A DNA stretch of 64,000 nt from Caballeronia jiangsuensis (GTDB taxonomy: Bacteria; Pseudomonadota; Gammaproteobacteria; Burkholderiales; Burkholderiaceae), in NCBI GenBank assembly GCA_000648925.1, contig JFHF01000037.1, positions 1 to 64,000 on the forward strand, read 5' to 3'. The position numbers were made by a program, and so were the translations under genes. The notes under the pieces were generated by a model. That model ran no database searches. It saw only the letters and a program-made list of their open reading frames with translations, and was not told where the DNA came from. Below are positions 48,689 to 58,102 of this stretch, one piece after another (the first letter of the stretch is position 1; each line of letters opens with the position of its first letter).

Positions 48689-50200
48689 TCAGCCGCTCGG
48701 CGCGATCACACGCGGCGTAATCAATATGACGAGTTCGCTCTTCGAGCTGCGCCGCGCGTCGTGACGGAACAGCCAGCCGATCACTGGCAATTTCGACAGT
48801 CCCGGAACGCCGGTCGTGTCCTGTCGCTCGTCGTCGGAATAAATGCCGCCGATCGCCACGGTGCCGCCGTTTTCCACCTCCACGCGCGTCTGGACGTGCT
48901 TGGTCTGGATGGCCGGCCCGTTCGCCGTCTGTTCGCCGAGGCTGTCTTTCGTGATGTCGAGATCGAGAATGACGTGGCCATGCGGCGTGATCTGCGGCTC
49001 AACCTCCAGTTTGAGCGTTGCGCGCCGAAACTGCACGCCCGACACGCCATTGCCGACCTTCGCCTGATACGGCACGTCCATGCCCTGCTCGACGATGGAC
49101 TTCATCCGGTCCGCCGTCACGACGCGCGGACTCGATACGATTTGTCCGCGCCCTTCCGCTTCCAGCGCGCTCAGTTCGACATTGAGCAGCCGGGTCGCCT
49201 GCGCGACGAACAACGTGAGCCCGGCGGTCGCCGCGTCGAAACCGTTGATCGGCCCCGCCGACAGATCGTATACCACACCGTCCTTGCCGCCCGTCAACCC
49301 GGTCGAAGGATCGTTCTGCGACGCGACGCCCAGCTTGACGCCGAGATTGCGCGACAGCCCCGCCTCGCCCTCCACGATCTTCGCCTCGATCATCACCTGC
49401 GGCGTCGCCTTGTCGATCAGCGCGATCAACTCGGCGATCTGCCGGACGCGCGCATCGAGGTCGGTGACGAAGAGCAGGTTCGTGCGCGCATCGGCGATGG
49501 CGGAGCCGCGTTTCGACAGCACGCGCTGACTGCCCGAGCCGGTCAGCATCTTGCGCAGGTCTTCCGCGCGCGAATAGCGCAGCACGAACGTACGGCTCGC
49601 GAGCGGTTCGAGATCCGCGGCGCGCGCATGCGCTTCGAAGCGCAGCTTCTCGCGGGCGGCGAGTTCGGCGAGCGGCGCGACCCAGATCACGTTGCCGTGC
49701 TGCTCCATCGCGAGACCGTTGACTTCGAGGAGCGTGTCGAACGCGCGGCGCCACGGCACGGCTACGAGATTCATCGACACCTGTCCGCGCACCTTTTCGC
49801 TCGCGACGATGTTCAGCCCCGTGAAGCGTGCAAATGCGTGCAGCGCAGCGCTGAGGTCGGCGTTTTTGAGATCGAGGGTGATCGGCTTGCCGTCGTCGTT
49901 TCCGTCGTGCTTTGCGCGGCTCAATCGTTCGAGTTCCGGCAAAGGCACCGGCGGACCCTCCAGTGCGTCCGCTGTTTCGGCTGCGGGCTTTTCGGGCGCG
50001 GCGGCTTCCGCGCTCTGAGGGACGACAGGCGCGTCGGGTACGAGCGGATCGACAGACTGTGCGTCGAACGATGCGGGCAGCGGCGGCACGGGCGCGATGA
50101 TCGCATCGGCGCTTTCGGCTGCGAGCGCCACGTGCGCGACCAGCAGCACGGCCGCGCCCGCTGTCGCGAATCTGCGTGAAAGCTTCGCGAACTGGCTCAC
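48689..50200 (-). CDS. pilQ: Type IV pilus secretin, short form (PilQ)
   Basis: The outer-membrane channel for type IV pili or a competence pseudopilus. Signal peptide residues ([17 protein letters not shown]) are followed by an STN domain ([22 protein letters not shown]), a secretin N domain and the secretin core ([27 protein letters not shown]). No AMIN peptidoglycan-binding repeats precede the STN domain, so the protein is short at 503 residues. GTG start at 50200 overlaps the pilO stop (GTGA), with GGAGGA upstream. Confidence 0.9.
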   Translation of the reverse strand: MSQFAKLSRRFATAGAAVLLVAHVALAAESADAIIAPVPPLPASFDAQSVDPLVPDAPVVPQSAEAAAPEKPAAETADALEGPPVPLPELERLSRAKHDGNDDGKPITLDLKNADLSAALHAFARFTGLNIVASEKVRGQVSMNLVAVPWRRAFDTLLEVNGLAMEQHGNVIWVAPLAELAAREKLRFEAHARAADLEPLASRTFVLRYSRAEDLRKMLTGSGSQRVLSKRGSAIADARTNLLFVTDLDARVRQIAELIALIDKATPQVMIEAKIVEGEAGLSRNLGVKLGVASQNDPSTGLTGGKDGVVYDLSAGPINGFDAATAGLTLFVAQATRLLNVELSALEAEGRGQIVSSPRVVTADRMKSIVEQGMDVPYQAKVGNGVSGVQFRRATLKLEVEPQITPHGHVILDLDITKDSLGEQTANGPAIQTKHVQTRVEVENGGTVAIGGIYSDDERQDTTGVPGLSKLPVIGWLFRHDARRSSKSELVILITPRVIAPSG

Positions 50201-51066
50201 GTGCGATCCTCCGCGAATGTCAGCTTGCGCGAAATGCCATCGGTACGAGCGAGTTCGATCGCACGCGGCACGACGCGCCCGAGCCATTCGTCACCGATCT
50301 TCTGCCCCGGCGCAAAGCCATCGACATCGCGGCCGCTCTGCAACAGCGCCATCGCGCGACGGCGTCCGACGAAGGTGCCCACGAGCAGCATGTCGCCGCC
50401 CTGCGTCGAGGCGTCCGCGTTGCCGAACGGATCGACGACGAACGCATCGGCGCGCGACGCCGTGGCGGGCGATATCGCCGGCAGCGTCTCGAAGATGCGC
50501 AGCGTCGCTTCGATGACGAGCGTGCCCGGCTGTCGTTTGATCTGCACGCTTTCCGGCACGACGAGCCGAGGCAGGCCGGCGAGCGCTTCCAGGAAGCGTC
50601 GGATTTCGGGGAAGGCGCCTTCCGCGCGCAGTCTGAGTGCGCGCTCCGGCATCGGCTGAGCCACCTTCGGCTCGCCGACCTTGACCGCAACGGGCTCGAT
50701 ATCCGCAACGCGCAGACCGCTCTGCGCCGCCAGATCCGCGATGGCGCGCAACGCGTCGGCGGCGCTCCAGTGCTCCGGCTCCATGCGGCCCGACGCCGCC
50801 CGCGCTCGCAGATCGGGCAGTTCCGCCGCGATGCGCCCCGCGTCATGCACCTTCGCTTGCGTCGCCGCCCACGCGACTCGGCCCGCATCGAGCCGGTTCG
50901 CGTCGAACGTTCGCCAGGCTCGCAGACCGAACATGAAGACGAGCAGACCCAGCGCAATCGCAACGCACGCGGTCCGGCGCCGCGACCATTCGTCGAGCGG
51001 CTGCAGGATGGACGGCGCGCCGCGCGAACGCGTCTTCGCTGCGAAGTTCATCGGAATCGTGCTCAT
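50197..51066 (-). CDS. pilO: PilO-like protein with C-terminal PilP-like domain
   Basis: A 289-residue inner-membrane alignment-complex subunit. One N-terminal membrane helix (ACVAIALGLLVFMFGLRAW), coiled coil, then a PilO-like ferredoxin-fold region to about residue 205. After that comes a segment similar to the PilP beta domain: VVDPFGNA, then DMLLVGTFVGRRRAMALL and APGQKIGDEWLGRV. No separate pilP gene lies between pilO and pilQ. It overlaps both pilN and pilQ. Confidence 0.8.
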   Translation of the reverse strand: MSTIPMNFAAKTRSRGAPSILQPLDEWSRRRTACVAIALGLLVFMFGLRAWRTFDANRLDAGRVAWAATQAKVHDAGRIAAELPDLRARAASGRMEPEHWSAADALRAIADLAAQSGLRVADIEPVAVKVGEPKVAQPMPERALRLRAEGAFPEIRRFLEALAGLPRLVVPESVQIKRQPGTLVIEATLRIFETLPAISPATASRADAFVVDPFGNADASTQGGDMLLVGTFVGRRRAMALLQSGRDVDGFAPGQKIGDEWLGRVVPRAIELARTDGISRKLTFAEDRT

Positions 51067-51734
51067 GGCCGTTTCTCCTGCGTCGCTGTCAACATCGGAC
51101 GCGCCTGACGCAACGCGGCTTCATCGCGCGAATGATCCGGCGCGTATCGCACGAGGGCGACGAACTCGAAGCGCGCGGAATGCTCTCCGACAATTGGCAA
51201 CGCGCCGCGCTTGCCCGACGGCGCCGGTTCCGCGCGCCGCTTCATCTCGACTACTTCGACCGCCTGCACGCCGCGCACGCGTTCCAGTCGCTTGAGCCAT
51301 TGCGCGGCCGCCTGCGAATCGGGAGCGAGCGCGGCAAGCTCGACTTCGTTCGTCCGCTGCGACACTCGTTGAAGCGCGACGCCGCGTTGCAGCGGCGCGT
51401 CCGCGAGCGCTTCGAGCAGTGCGATAAAGCGCTCGCGCGGCAGGGCCAAAGGCTGTGCGGCTTCACGCGCGCGCCGCCGATCCGATTCGGCGCGAACGAG
51501 CCGCGCATGTTCGTCGATCTGCGCGCCCGATGTGCGCAGCGACGCCTCCAGCGCCATGCGTCGCTCGTCCAGACGAGCGCGCTCGAACATATCCCACCCG
51601 GCCACGGCACCGACGGCCGCGCAGCCCGCCAGCGTCACCGCGCCGAGCAGCGCCAGCCGCTGACGCCGTACTTCGCGGCGTTTTCGCGCGCGATACGGCA
51701 GAAGATTGAAACCGTCGAGCATGGCGGCGCTCAT
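51063..51734 (-). CDS. pilN: PilN-like type IV pilus alignment protein
   Basis: A 223-residue protein. The N-terminus has the PilN motif binding PilM (FNLLPYRARKRR), then one membrane helix (LALLGAVTLAGCAAVGAVAG) and a coiled-coil/ferredoxin-like periplasmic domain. It overlaps pilM and pilO by ATGA on both sides. Confidence 0.88.
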   Translation of the reverse strand: MSAAMLDGFNLLPYRARKRREVRRQRLALLGAVTLAGCAAVGAVAGWDMFERARLDERRMALEASLRTSGAQIDEHARLVRAESDRRRAREAAQPLALPRERFIALLEALADAPLQRGVALQRVSQRTNEVELAALAPDSQAAAQWLKRLERVRGVQAVEVVEMKRRAEPAPSGKRGALPIVGEHSARFEFVALVRYAPDHSRDEAALRQARPMLTATQEKRP

Positions 51735-52732
51735 TGCAGCACCTCGCGCAAGGCCAGCCCGAACGCGGCCGCAAAGCGCGGCGAATGCCGGTGCGCGGCC
51801 TGAATGTCGGAGGCGCCGTTGCAGTACGGCGCGGCTTCGAAAGGCAGCGCCGGGCAGCCGAAGGTCTTGCCCAGAACGGGAAGCGCAAGGCTCGCGTGCG
51901 CCAACAGCTCGATCTGTCCGCCGACGTAGATGCAGTCGAGCGGCGCCTCCTGCCCGGCGAGTTCGTGCAGCGCGTCGGAAATACTCCGATGTTCCGGCGC
52001 GGGATATCGGATTTCGTTTTCGACGCCGCGCCCGCCGACGAGCCAGCCATGCAGACCGGTGCTTTCCAGCCAGCAGACGAGATAGCGCGCATCCGCGTCC
52101 AGTTCGACCGAGCCGGCATGGCGCATTGCGCGCAACGCTGCGGCCGGTTCGCCGTCGATGGCGGATAAAGCGATGCCTGCCTCCGCCGCCGTTTCGACGC
52201 GCGCCTCGACATGCCGCCGCGCCGTGGCTGCGATCGCGACCTGCGCCTCGCCGTCCTCGCGGGCCTGTACGGACCAGTCCACCGCCAGCGCGCCGCGTTC
52301 GATTCCCGCCGCGCGCTCCGCTTCCATGAGCACCGCCGGTTCGAGCATGCCGCGCGGATCGCCGCCGATGGCGCCCGCGAGCTGCTCATCGGTATCGATC
52401 AGACGCGCGAGCGGAATCTGCATCGTGAGCGTCGCCGACGCGGGCAAGCCCATCGCGCAACGCAGCGCCCGCCACGCACCGCTTTCCGGCAAGCGCCCGA
52501 ACGCCTCGCGCAAAGCCGCGACGATCGCCTCGCGATCGACGAAATCGCCGTCGATCACCGCGCCCGACGGCAGCGCCACCGAATCCAGATGTTCGACGCA
52601 CACCGCCGCATTCGCTCTCAGCCGCCGGCTCACGATGGCGAGCCGCACCGCGTCCTCGCCCACGTCGATGCCCGCCGCGTAGCGCCGCGTGACGGTCAGC
52701 ATCGTGCCGCGCAGCGTGTTTTCCTTACTCAT
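51731..52732 (-). CDS. pilM: PilM-like actin-fold pilus assembly protein
   Basis: A 333-residue cytoplasmic, actin-like protein that binds the PilN tail. The phosphate-1 region reads AAGIDVGEDAVRLAIVS and the C-terminal region YVGGQIELLAHASLALPVLG. I chose MSKENTLRG at 52732 with AAGGAG upstream over longer frames. It is first of the pil operon and divergent from mrcA. Confidence 0.86.
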   Translation of the reverse strand: MSKENTLRGTMLTVTRRYAAGIDVGEDAVRLAIVSRRLRANAAVCVEHLDSVALPSGAVIDGDFVDREAIVAALREAFGRLPESGAWRALRCAMGLPASATLTMQIPLARLIDTDEQLAGAIGGDPRGMLEPAVLMEAERAAGIERGALAVDWSVQAREDGEAQVAIAATARRHVEARVETAAEAGIALSAIDGEPAAALRAMRHAGSVELDADARYLVCWLESTGLHGWLVGGRGVENEIRYPAPEHRSISDALHELAGQEAPLDCIYVGGQIELLAHASLALPVLGKTFGCPALPFEAAPYCNGASDIQAAHRHSPRFAAAFGLALREVLQ

Positions 52733-52979
52733 CAGCCACTCCTTCCATTCACTCGCGCACCGAACCGTTCGGGCGCTTGACGTGGAAAGATTGTCGCGAG
52801 CGTGATCGGCGGCGAACACTCGGCCGAATGGCCAACGCTCACGATAGAAGGATGCTTCCCCGCACGATCGCGCGTATCTTGAAGACAGCGGCCAGAAGGC
52901 GCGACCGGCGCGCCGAAAAGCTTCGGAAAAGTCGAAAAACCGGACAGCTATAATCGCGTGACCGTTTTTGGTGGTGCCA
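52733..52979. promoter_or_regulatory. Divergent pilM/mrcA intergenic region
   Basis: A 247-bp region. On the plus strand a perfect TATAAT lies at 52949-52954, 26 bp upstream of the mrcA ATG. No clear -35 is seen at standard spacing. I could not place a convincing pilM promoter. Confidence 0.45.
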
Positions 52980-55388
52980 ATGCAATCCTCTTCCTCGTCT
53001 AACCCGCCGTCCACGCCGCCCGAGAGGCCCAAAAAAGCCAAGCGCCCATGGTGGGCGCGGCTCATGCTCGGATTTTTCGTCAGTGTGTTCGCGCTCGTCG
53101 TCTGCGCGGGCCTCGTGCTCGGCTACGCGCTCGTCGTCGCGATGCCGAATCTGCCTTCGCTCGAAGCGCTCACCGACTACAAGCCGAAGGTGCCGCTGCG
53201 CATCTATACGGCGGATCACGTTCTGATCGGTGAATTCGGCGAAGAGCGCCGCAGCGTCGTGCGCATTCAGGACGTGCCCGATCATCTGAAAAAAGCCGTG
53301 CTCGCCATCGAGGACTCGCGCTTCTACGATCACGGCGGCGTCGATCTCACCGGTATTCTGCGGGCGGGATCGGTGGCGCTGACCAACGGCCACGCGTCGC
53401 AGGGCGCGAGCACGATCACGATGCAGGTCGCGCGCAACTTTTTCCTGTCGAGCGAGAAGACCTACACGCGCAAGATTTACGAAATGCTGCTCGCATACAA
53501 GATCGAGCGCGCGCTGACGAAGGATCAGATTCTCGAGGTCTATATGAATCAGATCTATCTCGGCCAGCGCGCGTACGGTTTCGCGAGCGCGGCGCGGGTC
53601 TACTTCGGCAAGGATCTGAAGGATGTCACGCTCGCCGAGGCCGCGATGCTCGCGGGCCTGCCGAAGGCGCCGTCGGCGTATAACCCGGTCGTCAATCCGA
53701 AGCGCGCGAAAGTGCGGCAGGAGTACATCCTGCAACGTATGCGCGAGCTGAATTTCATCACCCAGGCGGACTACGACCAGGCCGTGAATCAGCCGCTCGT
53801 CGTGAAGGGACAGGGCCGCGAGTTCAGCGTGCACGCCGAGTACGTCGCGGAAATGGTGCGTCAGATGATGTACGCGCAATACCGCGAGGAAGCGTACACG
53901 CGCGGTCTGAACGTCGTGACGACGATCGATTCCGCCGATCAGGACACCGCCTATCGCGCGTTGCGCAACGGCTTGATGGACTACGAGCATCGGCATGGGT
54001 ATCGCGGGCCGGAAGGCTATATCGATTTGCCGAAGGATGCCGATGACCGCGAGCAAGCCATCGACGACGCGCTCGCCGAGCATCCCGACAACGGCGAGAT
54101 CGTCGCGGCGGTGGTGACGTCGGCGAGTCCGAAGGAAGTGAAGGCGAGCTTCATCGACGGCAACACGGCCACCATCACCGGCAACGATCTGCGCTTCGTC
54201 CAGTTCGCGTTGAGCTCGCGCGCGCAGCCGAATTCGCGCATCCGTCCGGGCGCGATCGTGCGTCTCATGAAGAACGACGACGGCAACTGGATCATCACGC
54301 AACTGCCGCAAGTCGAAGGCGCGTTCGTCTCGATGGTGCCTCAGGACGGTGCGATCCGCGCGCTCGTCGGCGGCTTCGACTTCAACAAGAACAAGTTCAA
54401 TCACGTCACGCAGGCATGGCGTCAGCCGGGTTCGAGCTTCAAGCCGTTCATCTATTCGGCGTCGCTCGAAAAAGGTCTCTCGCCCGCCACGATCATCAAC
54501 GATGGCCCGCTCTTCTTCAGTGCCGCCGAAACCGGCGGCCAGGCGTGGGAGCCGAAGAATTACGGCGGCGGCTTCGACGGCCCGATGTCGATGCGCTCCG
54601 CGCTGCAACGCTCGAAGAACATGGTGTCGATCCGCATCCTGAGTCATATCGGGACGAAGTACGCGCAGCAGTACATCACGCGCTTCGGTTTCGATGCGGA
54701 CCGCCATCCCGCTTATCTGCCGATGGCGCTCGGCGCGGGCCTCGTCACGCCGCTGCAAATGGCGGCGGGCTATGCGGTGTTCGCGAACGGCGGTTATCGC
54801 GTGAATCCGTATCTGATCGCCGATATCACCGATCCGTACGGCCGCGTCGTGTCGCATCCGCAGCCGCTCGTCGCGCAGCAAAGCGCGCCGCTCGCGATCA
54901 CGCCGCGCAACGCGTTCGTGATGAACAGCCTGTTGCAGAGCGTCGCGCAGCATGGCACGGGCTCGAAAACGAATCAGTTGAAGCGCGGCGATCTCGCCGG
55001 CAAGACGGGCACGACGAACGATTCGCGCGACGCGTGGTTCGCCGGTTATCAGCGCACGCTCGTCGCGATTGCGTGGATCGGCTATGACAATCCGCGCACC
55101 CTCGGCGACAAGGAAACCGGCGGCGGCCTCGCGTTGCCGGTATGGATGGATTACATGAGCCGCGCGCTGAAGGGCGTGCCCGAGTACAAGCCGATGATGC
55201 CGCCCGATATCACGCCGCTCGGCAACGAGCTGTACTACGACGACATGACGCCGGGACACGGCTTTGTCGCGACCATCGGCGTGAGTCAGGCGCCGCCGCA
55301 GGACGGCGTGTCCGGCGTGACGGCGCCGGCGCCCGAAGTCGGCGAGCAGGAGAAGCAGGACATCATGAATCTGTTCAAGGGGCAGTAG
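52980..55388 (+). CDS. mrcA: Penicillin-binding protein 1A, bifunctional (MrcA/PonA)
   Basis: A peptidoglycan glycosyltransferase and transpeptidase. Membrane anchor about residues 30-55, GT51 domain (VLAIEDSRFYDHGGVD, QGASTITMQVARN), then an OB-like insert and the transpeptidase: SxxK in QPGSSFKPF, SxN in QRSKNMVSI, and KTG in AGKTGTTND. It has 802 residues from the ATG at 52980; a GTG lies 4 codons upstream. Confidence 0.96.
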   Translation: MQSSSSSNPPSTPPERPKKAKRPWWARLMLGFFVSVFALVVCAGLVLGYALVVAMPNLPSLEALTDYKPKVPLRIYTADHVLIGEFGEERRSVVRIQDVPDHLKKAVLAIEDSRFYDHGGVDLTGILRAGSVALTNGHASQGASTITMQVARNFFLSSEKTYTRKIYEMLLAYKIERALTKDQILEVYMNQIYLGQRAYGFASAARVYFGKDLKDVTLAEAAMLAGLPKAPSAYNPVVNPKRAKVRQEYILQRMRELNFITQADYDQAVNQPLVVKGQGREFSVHAEYVAEMVRQMMYAQYREEAYTRGLNVVTTIDSADQDTAYRALRNGLMDYEHRHGYRGPEGYIDLPKDADDREQAIDDALAEHPDNGEIVAAVVTSASPKEVKASFIDGNTATITGNDLRFVQFALSSRAQPNSRIRPGAIVRLMKNDDGNWIITQLPQVEGAFVSMVPQDGAIRALVGGFDFNKNKFNHVTQAWRQPGSSFKPFIYSASLEKGLSPATIINDGPLFFSAAETGGQAWEPKNYGGGFDGPMSMRSALQRSKNMVSIRILSHIGTKYAQQYITRFGFDADRHPAYLPMALGAGLVTPLQMAAGYAVFANGGYRVNPYLIADITDPYGRVVSHPQPLVAQQSAPLAITPRNAFVMNSLLQSVAQHGTGSKTNQLKRGDLAGKTGTTNDSRDAWFAGYQRTLVAIAWIGYDNPRTLGDKETGGGLALPVWMDYMSRALKGVPEYKPMMPPDITPLGNELYYDDMTPGHGFVATIGVSQAPPQDGVSGVTAPAPEVGEQEKQDIMNLFKGQ

Positions 55389-55408
55389 TCCTGCCCTGCG
55401 ACATTCGA

Positions 55409-55442
55409 AGCGAGCGGACCACTCGGTCCGCTCGCTTTTTTT
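55409..55442. terminator. Bidirectional terminator between mrcA and cyaY
   Basis: A perfect 12-bp stem AGCGAGCGGACC / GGTCCGCTCGCT (55409-55420 with 55425-55436) has a 4-nt loop. A T run follows on the plus strand and runs into the cyaY stop. Confidence 0.88.
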
Positions 55443-55758
55443 ACGCCTTGAACTTGATCGGCTCGCCGGCCTGTTCGCTCGAATACTTGCTCAGCGTGGC
55501 AAAGAATTCGCTGTTGTCGCGCGTGTCGCGCCAGGCGCCGTCGACGTACTTGTAGTGAAAACCGCCCGCCTTCGCCGCGAGCCAGATCTCATGTTTCGGC
55601 GGTTGCAGGTTCACGATCACCTTCGTGCGATTCTCGAACTCCAGCGTCAAAACATTGCCGCTGCGTTCGAATTCGATATCGGCTTCGGCTTGATCCACCG
55701 AGCGTTCGATGGCGGTCAGCGCGGCCTCCGCCAGCGTCAGGTATTCCTGGTCTGTCAT
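55441..55758 (-). CDS. cyaY: Frataxin homolog, iron-sulfur assembly protein (CyaY)
   Basis: A 105-residue frataxin fold. The acidic N-terminal helix ([21 protein letters not shown]) is followed by strands [34 protein letters not shown] and [14 protein letters not shown]. It regulates IscS-based Fe-S cluster assembly. Divergent from lptM, with 35 bp between starts. Confidence 0.94.
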   Translation of the reverse strand: MTDQEYLTLAEAALTAIERSVDQAEADIEFERSGNVLTLEFENRTKVIVNLQPPKHEIWLAAKAGGFHYKYVDGAWRDTRDNSEFFATLSKYSSEQAGEPIKFKA

Positions 55759-55793
55759 GCTAAACTCCATCGATTCAACGTTTAGGGACGGTC

Positions 55794-56102
55794 ATGCGAG
55801 TCGTTTTCAGGATGAGCGCGATTGTAGCGGCTTTGAGCATCGGCGCCGCGGCAACGATCACGCTGGGCGGTTGCGGGCAACGCGGTTCGCTCTATCTGCC
55901 GAAGGTGCCCCCGCTACCGCAACGTCCAAACGATCTCCAGAATACGCCGCCTTCGAATGTCACTCCGGGCAGCGAAACCGCGTCGCGTGCGGGCAGCATT
56001 CCGGATACGTCGGGTCAGCCGCTGTCGCTCTCGCCCGAGACGGACCTGAAGACCAGCCCCAACGCCGCATCGGCGCCGAAAGCCGCGTCGTCCGCTTATT
56101 GA
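55794..56102 (+). CDS. lptM: LptM-like lipoprotein (YifL family)
   Basis: A 102-residue lipoprotein. Lipobox LGGC is followed at once by GQRGSLYLP, the conserved LptM/YifL motif that helps LptD mature in the outer membrane. The rest is a Pro/Ser/Ala-rich, probably disordered tail. It precedes lysA, as in many proteobacteria. Confidence 0.88.
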   Translation: MRVVFRMSAIVAALSIGAAATITLGGCGQRGSLYLPKVPPLPQRPNDLQNTPPSNVTPGSETASRAGSIPDTSGQPLSLSPETDLKTSPNAASAPKAASSAY

Positions 56103-56138
56103 TCCCCAAGCCTTCACGGCGCATTTTCGATTCCACGC

Positions 56139-57401
56139 ATGAGTGATTCCGCATTCCACTACGTCGACGGCGTGCTGCACGCCGAAGGCGTTTCAGCCGC
56201 GTCGCTCGCGGAGCAGTTCGGCACGCCCCTCTACGTCTATTCGCGCGATGCGATAACACGCGCCTATCGCGCCTACGCCGATGCATGCGCGGGCCGTCAC
56301 GCGACGGTCCACGTCGCGGTGAAGGCGAACAGCAATCTCGCCGTGCTCAACGTGTTCGCGCGCATGGGTTCGGGCTTCGACATCGTGTCGTCGGGCGAAC
56401 TCGCGCGGGTGCTCGCGGCGGGCGGCAAGGCGGAGAATACGGTGTTTTCGGGCGTCGGCAAGTCGGCGGCGGAAATGCGCGAAGCGCTCGAAGCAGGCGT
56501 GAAGGGCTTCAACGTCGAGTCGATTCCAGAGCTGCACGCGTTGAACGAAGTCGCGGCATCGCTCGGCAAGACAGCGCCGGTTTCGTTGCGCGTGAATCCC
56601 GACGTCGATGCGAAGACGCATCCGTACATCTCCACGGGCCTCAAGTCGAACAAGTTCGGCGTCGCGTTCAGCGATGCGCGCGCGACTTACGCGCAAGCGC
56701 ATGCGATGTCGAACCTCGATGTCGTCGGCATCGACTGTCACATCGGTTCGCAGATCACCGAGATCAGCCCGTATCTCGATGCCGTCGACAAACTGCTCGA
56801 ACTCGTCGAGCAGATCGAAGCGGACGGCATGCACATTCATCACGTCAATGTCGGCGGCGGTCTCGGCATCACGTACGACGACGAAACGCCGCCCGATATC
56901 GGCGAGTTCGTGAAGACGGTGCTCGATCACATCGAGAAGCGCGGCCACGGTCAGCGCGAAGTGTATTTCGAGCCGGGACGTTCGCTCGTCGGCAATGCCG
57001 GCCTGCTGTTGACGCGCGTCGAGTTTCTGAAGCCGGGCGAGGAAAAGAACTTCGCCATCGTCGATGCCGCCATGAACGATCTCGCGCGTCCCGCGATGTA
57101 CGAGGCGTTTCATCGCATCGTGCCGGTCGTGAAGCGCGACGCGCAGGCGCACAAGTACGACGTCGTCGGTCCGGTCTGCGAAAGCGGCGACTGGCTCGGG
57201 CGGGACCGTGAACTGGCCATCGAACCGGGCGACCTGCTCGCGATCTGCTCCGCGGGCGCGTACGGCTTCGTGATGAGCTCGAACTACAATACGCGTCCGC
57301 GCGCCGCCGAAATCATGGTCGATGGCGAACGTGCGCGTCTCGTGCGCGAACGCGAAGACGTGAAGCAGTTGTTTGCCGGGGAATCGATTCTTCCGGACTG
57401 A
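56139..57401 (+). CDS. lysA: Diaminopimelate decarboxylase (LysA)
   Basis: PLP enzyme for the last step of lysine synthesis. PLP Lys62 lies in HVAVKANSN; other motifs are GIDCHIGSQITE, GGGLGITYDDE, EPGRSLVGNAG and GPVCESGDWLGRDR (the substrate-binding Cys-Glu). It has 420 residues, full length. Confidence 0.97.
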   Translation: MSDSAFHYVDGVLHAEGVSAASLAEQFGTPLYVYSRDAITRAYRAYADACAGRHATVHVAVKANSNLAVLNVFARMGSGFDIVSSGELARVLAAGGKAENTVFSGVGKSAAEMREALEAGVKGFNVESIPELHALNEVAASLGKTAPVSLRVNPDVDAKTHPYISTGLKSNKFGVAFSDARATYAQAHAMSNLDVVGIDCHIGSQITEISPYLDAVDKLLELVEQIEADGMHIHHVNVGGGLGITYDDETPPDIGEFVKTVLDHIEKRGHGQREVYFEPGRSLVGNAGLLLTRVEFLKPGEEKNFAIVDAAMNDLARPAMYEAFHRIVPVVKRDAQAHKYDVVGPVCESGDWLGRDRELAIEPGDLLAICSAGAYGFVMSSNYNTRPRAAEIMVDGERARLVREREDVKQLFAGESILPD

Positions 57402-57417
57402 AACTTCGTACGCTTCA

Positions 57418-57450
57418 ACAAAAAAGCGATGCCGAGGCATCGCTTTTTTT
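57418..57450. terminator. Bidirectional terminator between lysA and msrQ
   Basis: A 13-bp stem AAAAAGCGATGCC / GGCATCGCTTTTT (57421-57433 with 57436-57448) has a minimal loop. It serves both convergent genes and touches the msrQ stop. Confidence 0.88.
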
Positions 57451-58099
57451 ATGCGCGCCGCCGTGTCGCTCGCGTTCGAAGCCACGCGATCACGCGCCAG
57501 CCGAGCAACACGATCACGATCGAGCCGTAGATCTTCGGCAGTTCGAAATCGTGCTTGCCCGCCTTCATCCACCAGAAATGCAGGATCGCGAGCGCGGCGA
57601 TCAGATAGATTGCGCGATGCAAGGTCTGCCAGCGTCGGCCGAGTTTTCTGACCATGACTTTCGGCGACGTGACCGCGAGCGGAATCAGCAGCACGAACGC
57701 CGCGAAGCCCACCGTGATGAACGGCCGCTTGCCGATGTCCTTCAGCATCGCGGCGACATCGAACCATTTATCGAACCAGATGTACGTCGTGAAATGCAGC
57801 ACGGCGAAGAAGAACGCGTACAGGCCGATCATCCGGCGAAAGCGCGCGAGCGCCGTGATGCCGGTCATGCGGCGCACCGGCGTGATCGCGAGCGTGATGC
57901 ACAGATAGACGAGCGTCCAGAGACCGGTCGATCGCGTGATGAATTCGATCGGATTCGCGCCCAGGCCACCCGTCACGCCGAGCAGCACGAGGCGCGCGAG
58001 TGGAAACAGCATCGCGATGAACACGACGACCTTCGCCGGAACGATCCAGCGAACACCCGCGCTCGCCCGCGTGCCTTTGATATCGGAAGCGGTCGGCAT
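57449..58099 (-). CDS. msrQ: MsrQ, haem-binding membrane partner of MsrP
   Basis: A 216-residue b-type cytochrome with about six membrane helices (VWLVLLG-type segments, FFFAVLHFTTYIWF, HRAIYLIAALAILHFWW). It passes electrons from the quinone pool to MsrP for repair of oxidised periplasmic methionines. It starts 3 bp after msrP. Confidence 0.94.
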   Translation of the reverse strand: MPTASDIKGTRASAGVRWIVPAKVVVFIAMLFPLARLVLLGVTGGLGANPIEFITRSTGLWTLVYLCITLAITPVRRMTGITALARFRRMIGLYAFFFAVLHFTTYIWFDKWFDVAAMLKDIGKRPFITVGFAAFVLLIPLAVTSPKVMVRKLGRRWQTLHRAIYLIAALAILHFWWMKAGKHDFELPKIYGSIVIVLLGWRVIAWLRTRATRRRA

Positions 58100-58102
58100 C
58101 GT

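Noticed and set aside
52839-55259. Long minus-strand frame opposite mrcA
   Set aside because: It is an antisense shadow of PBP1a, whose catalytic motifs are all on the plus strand.
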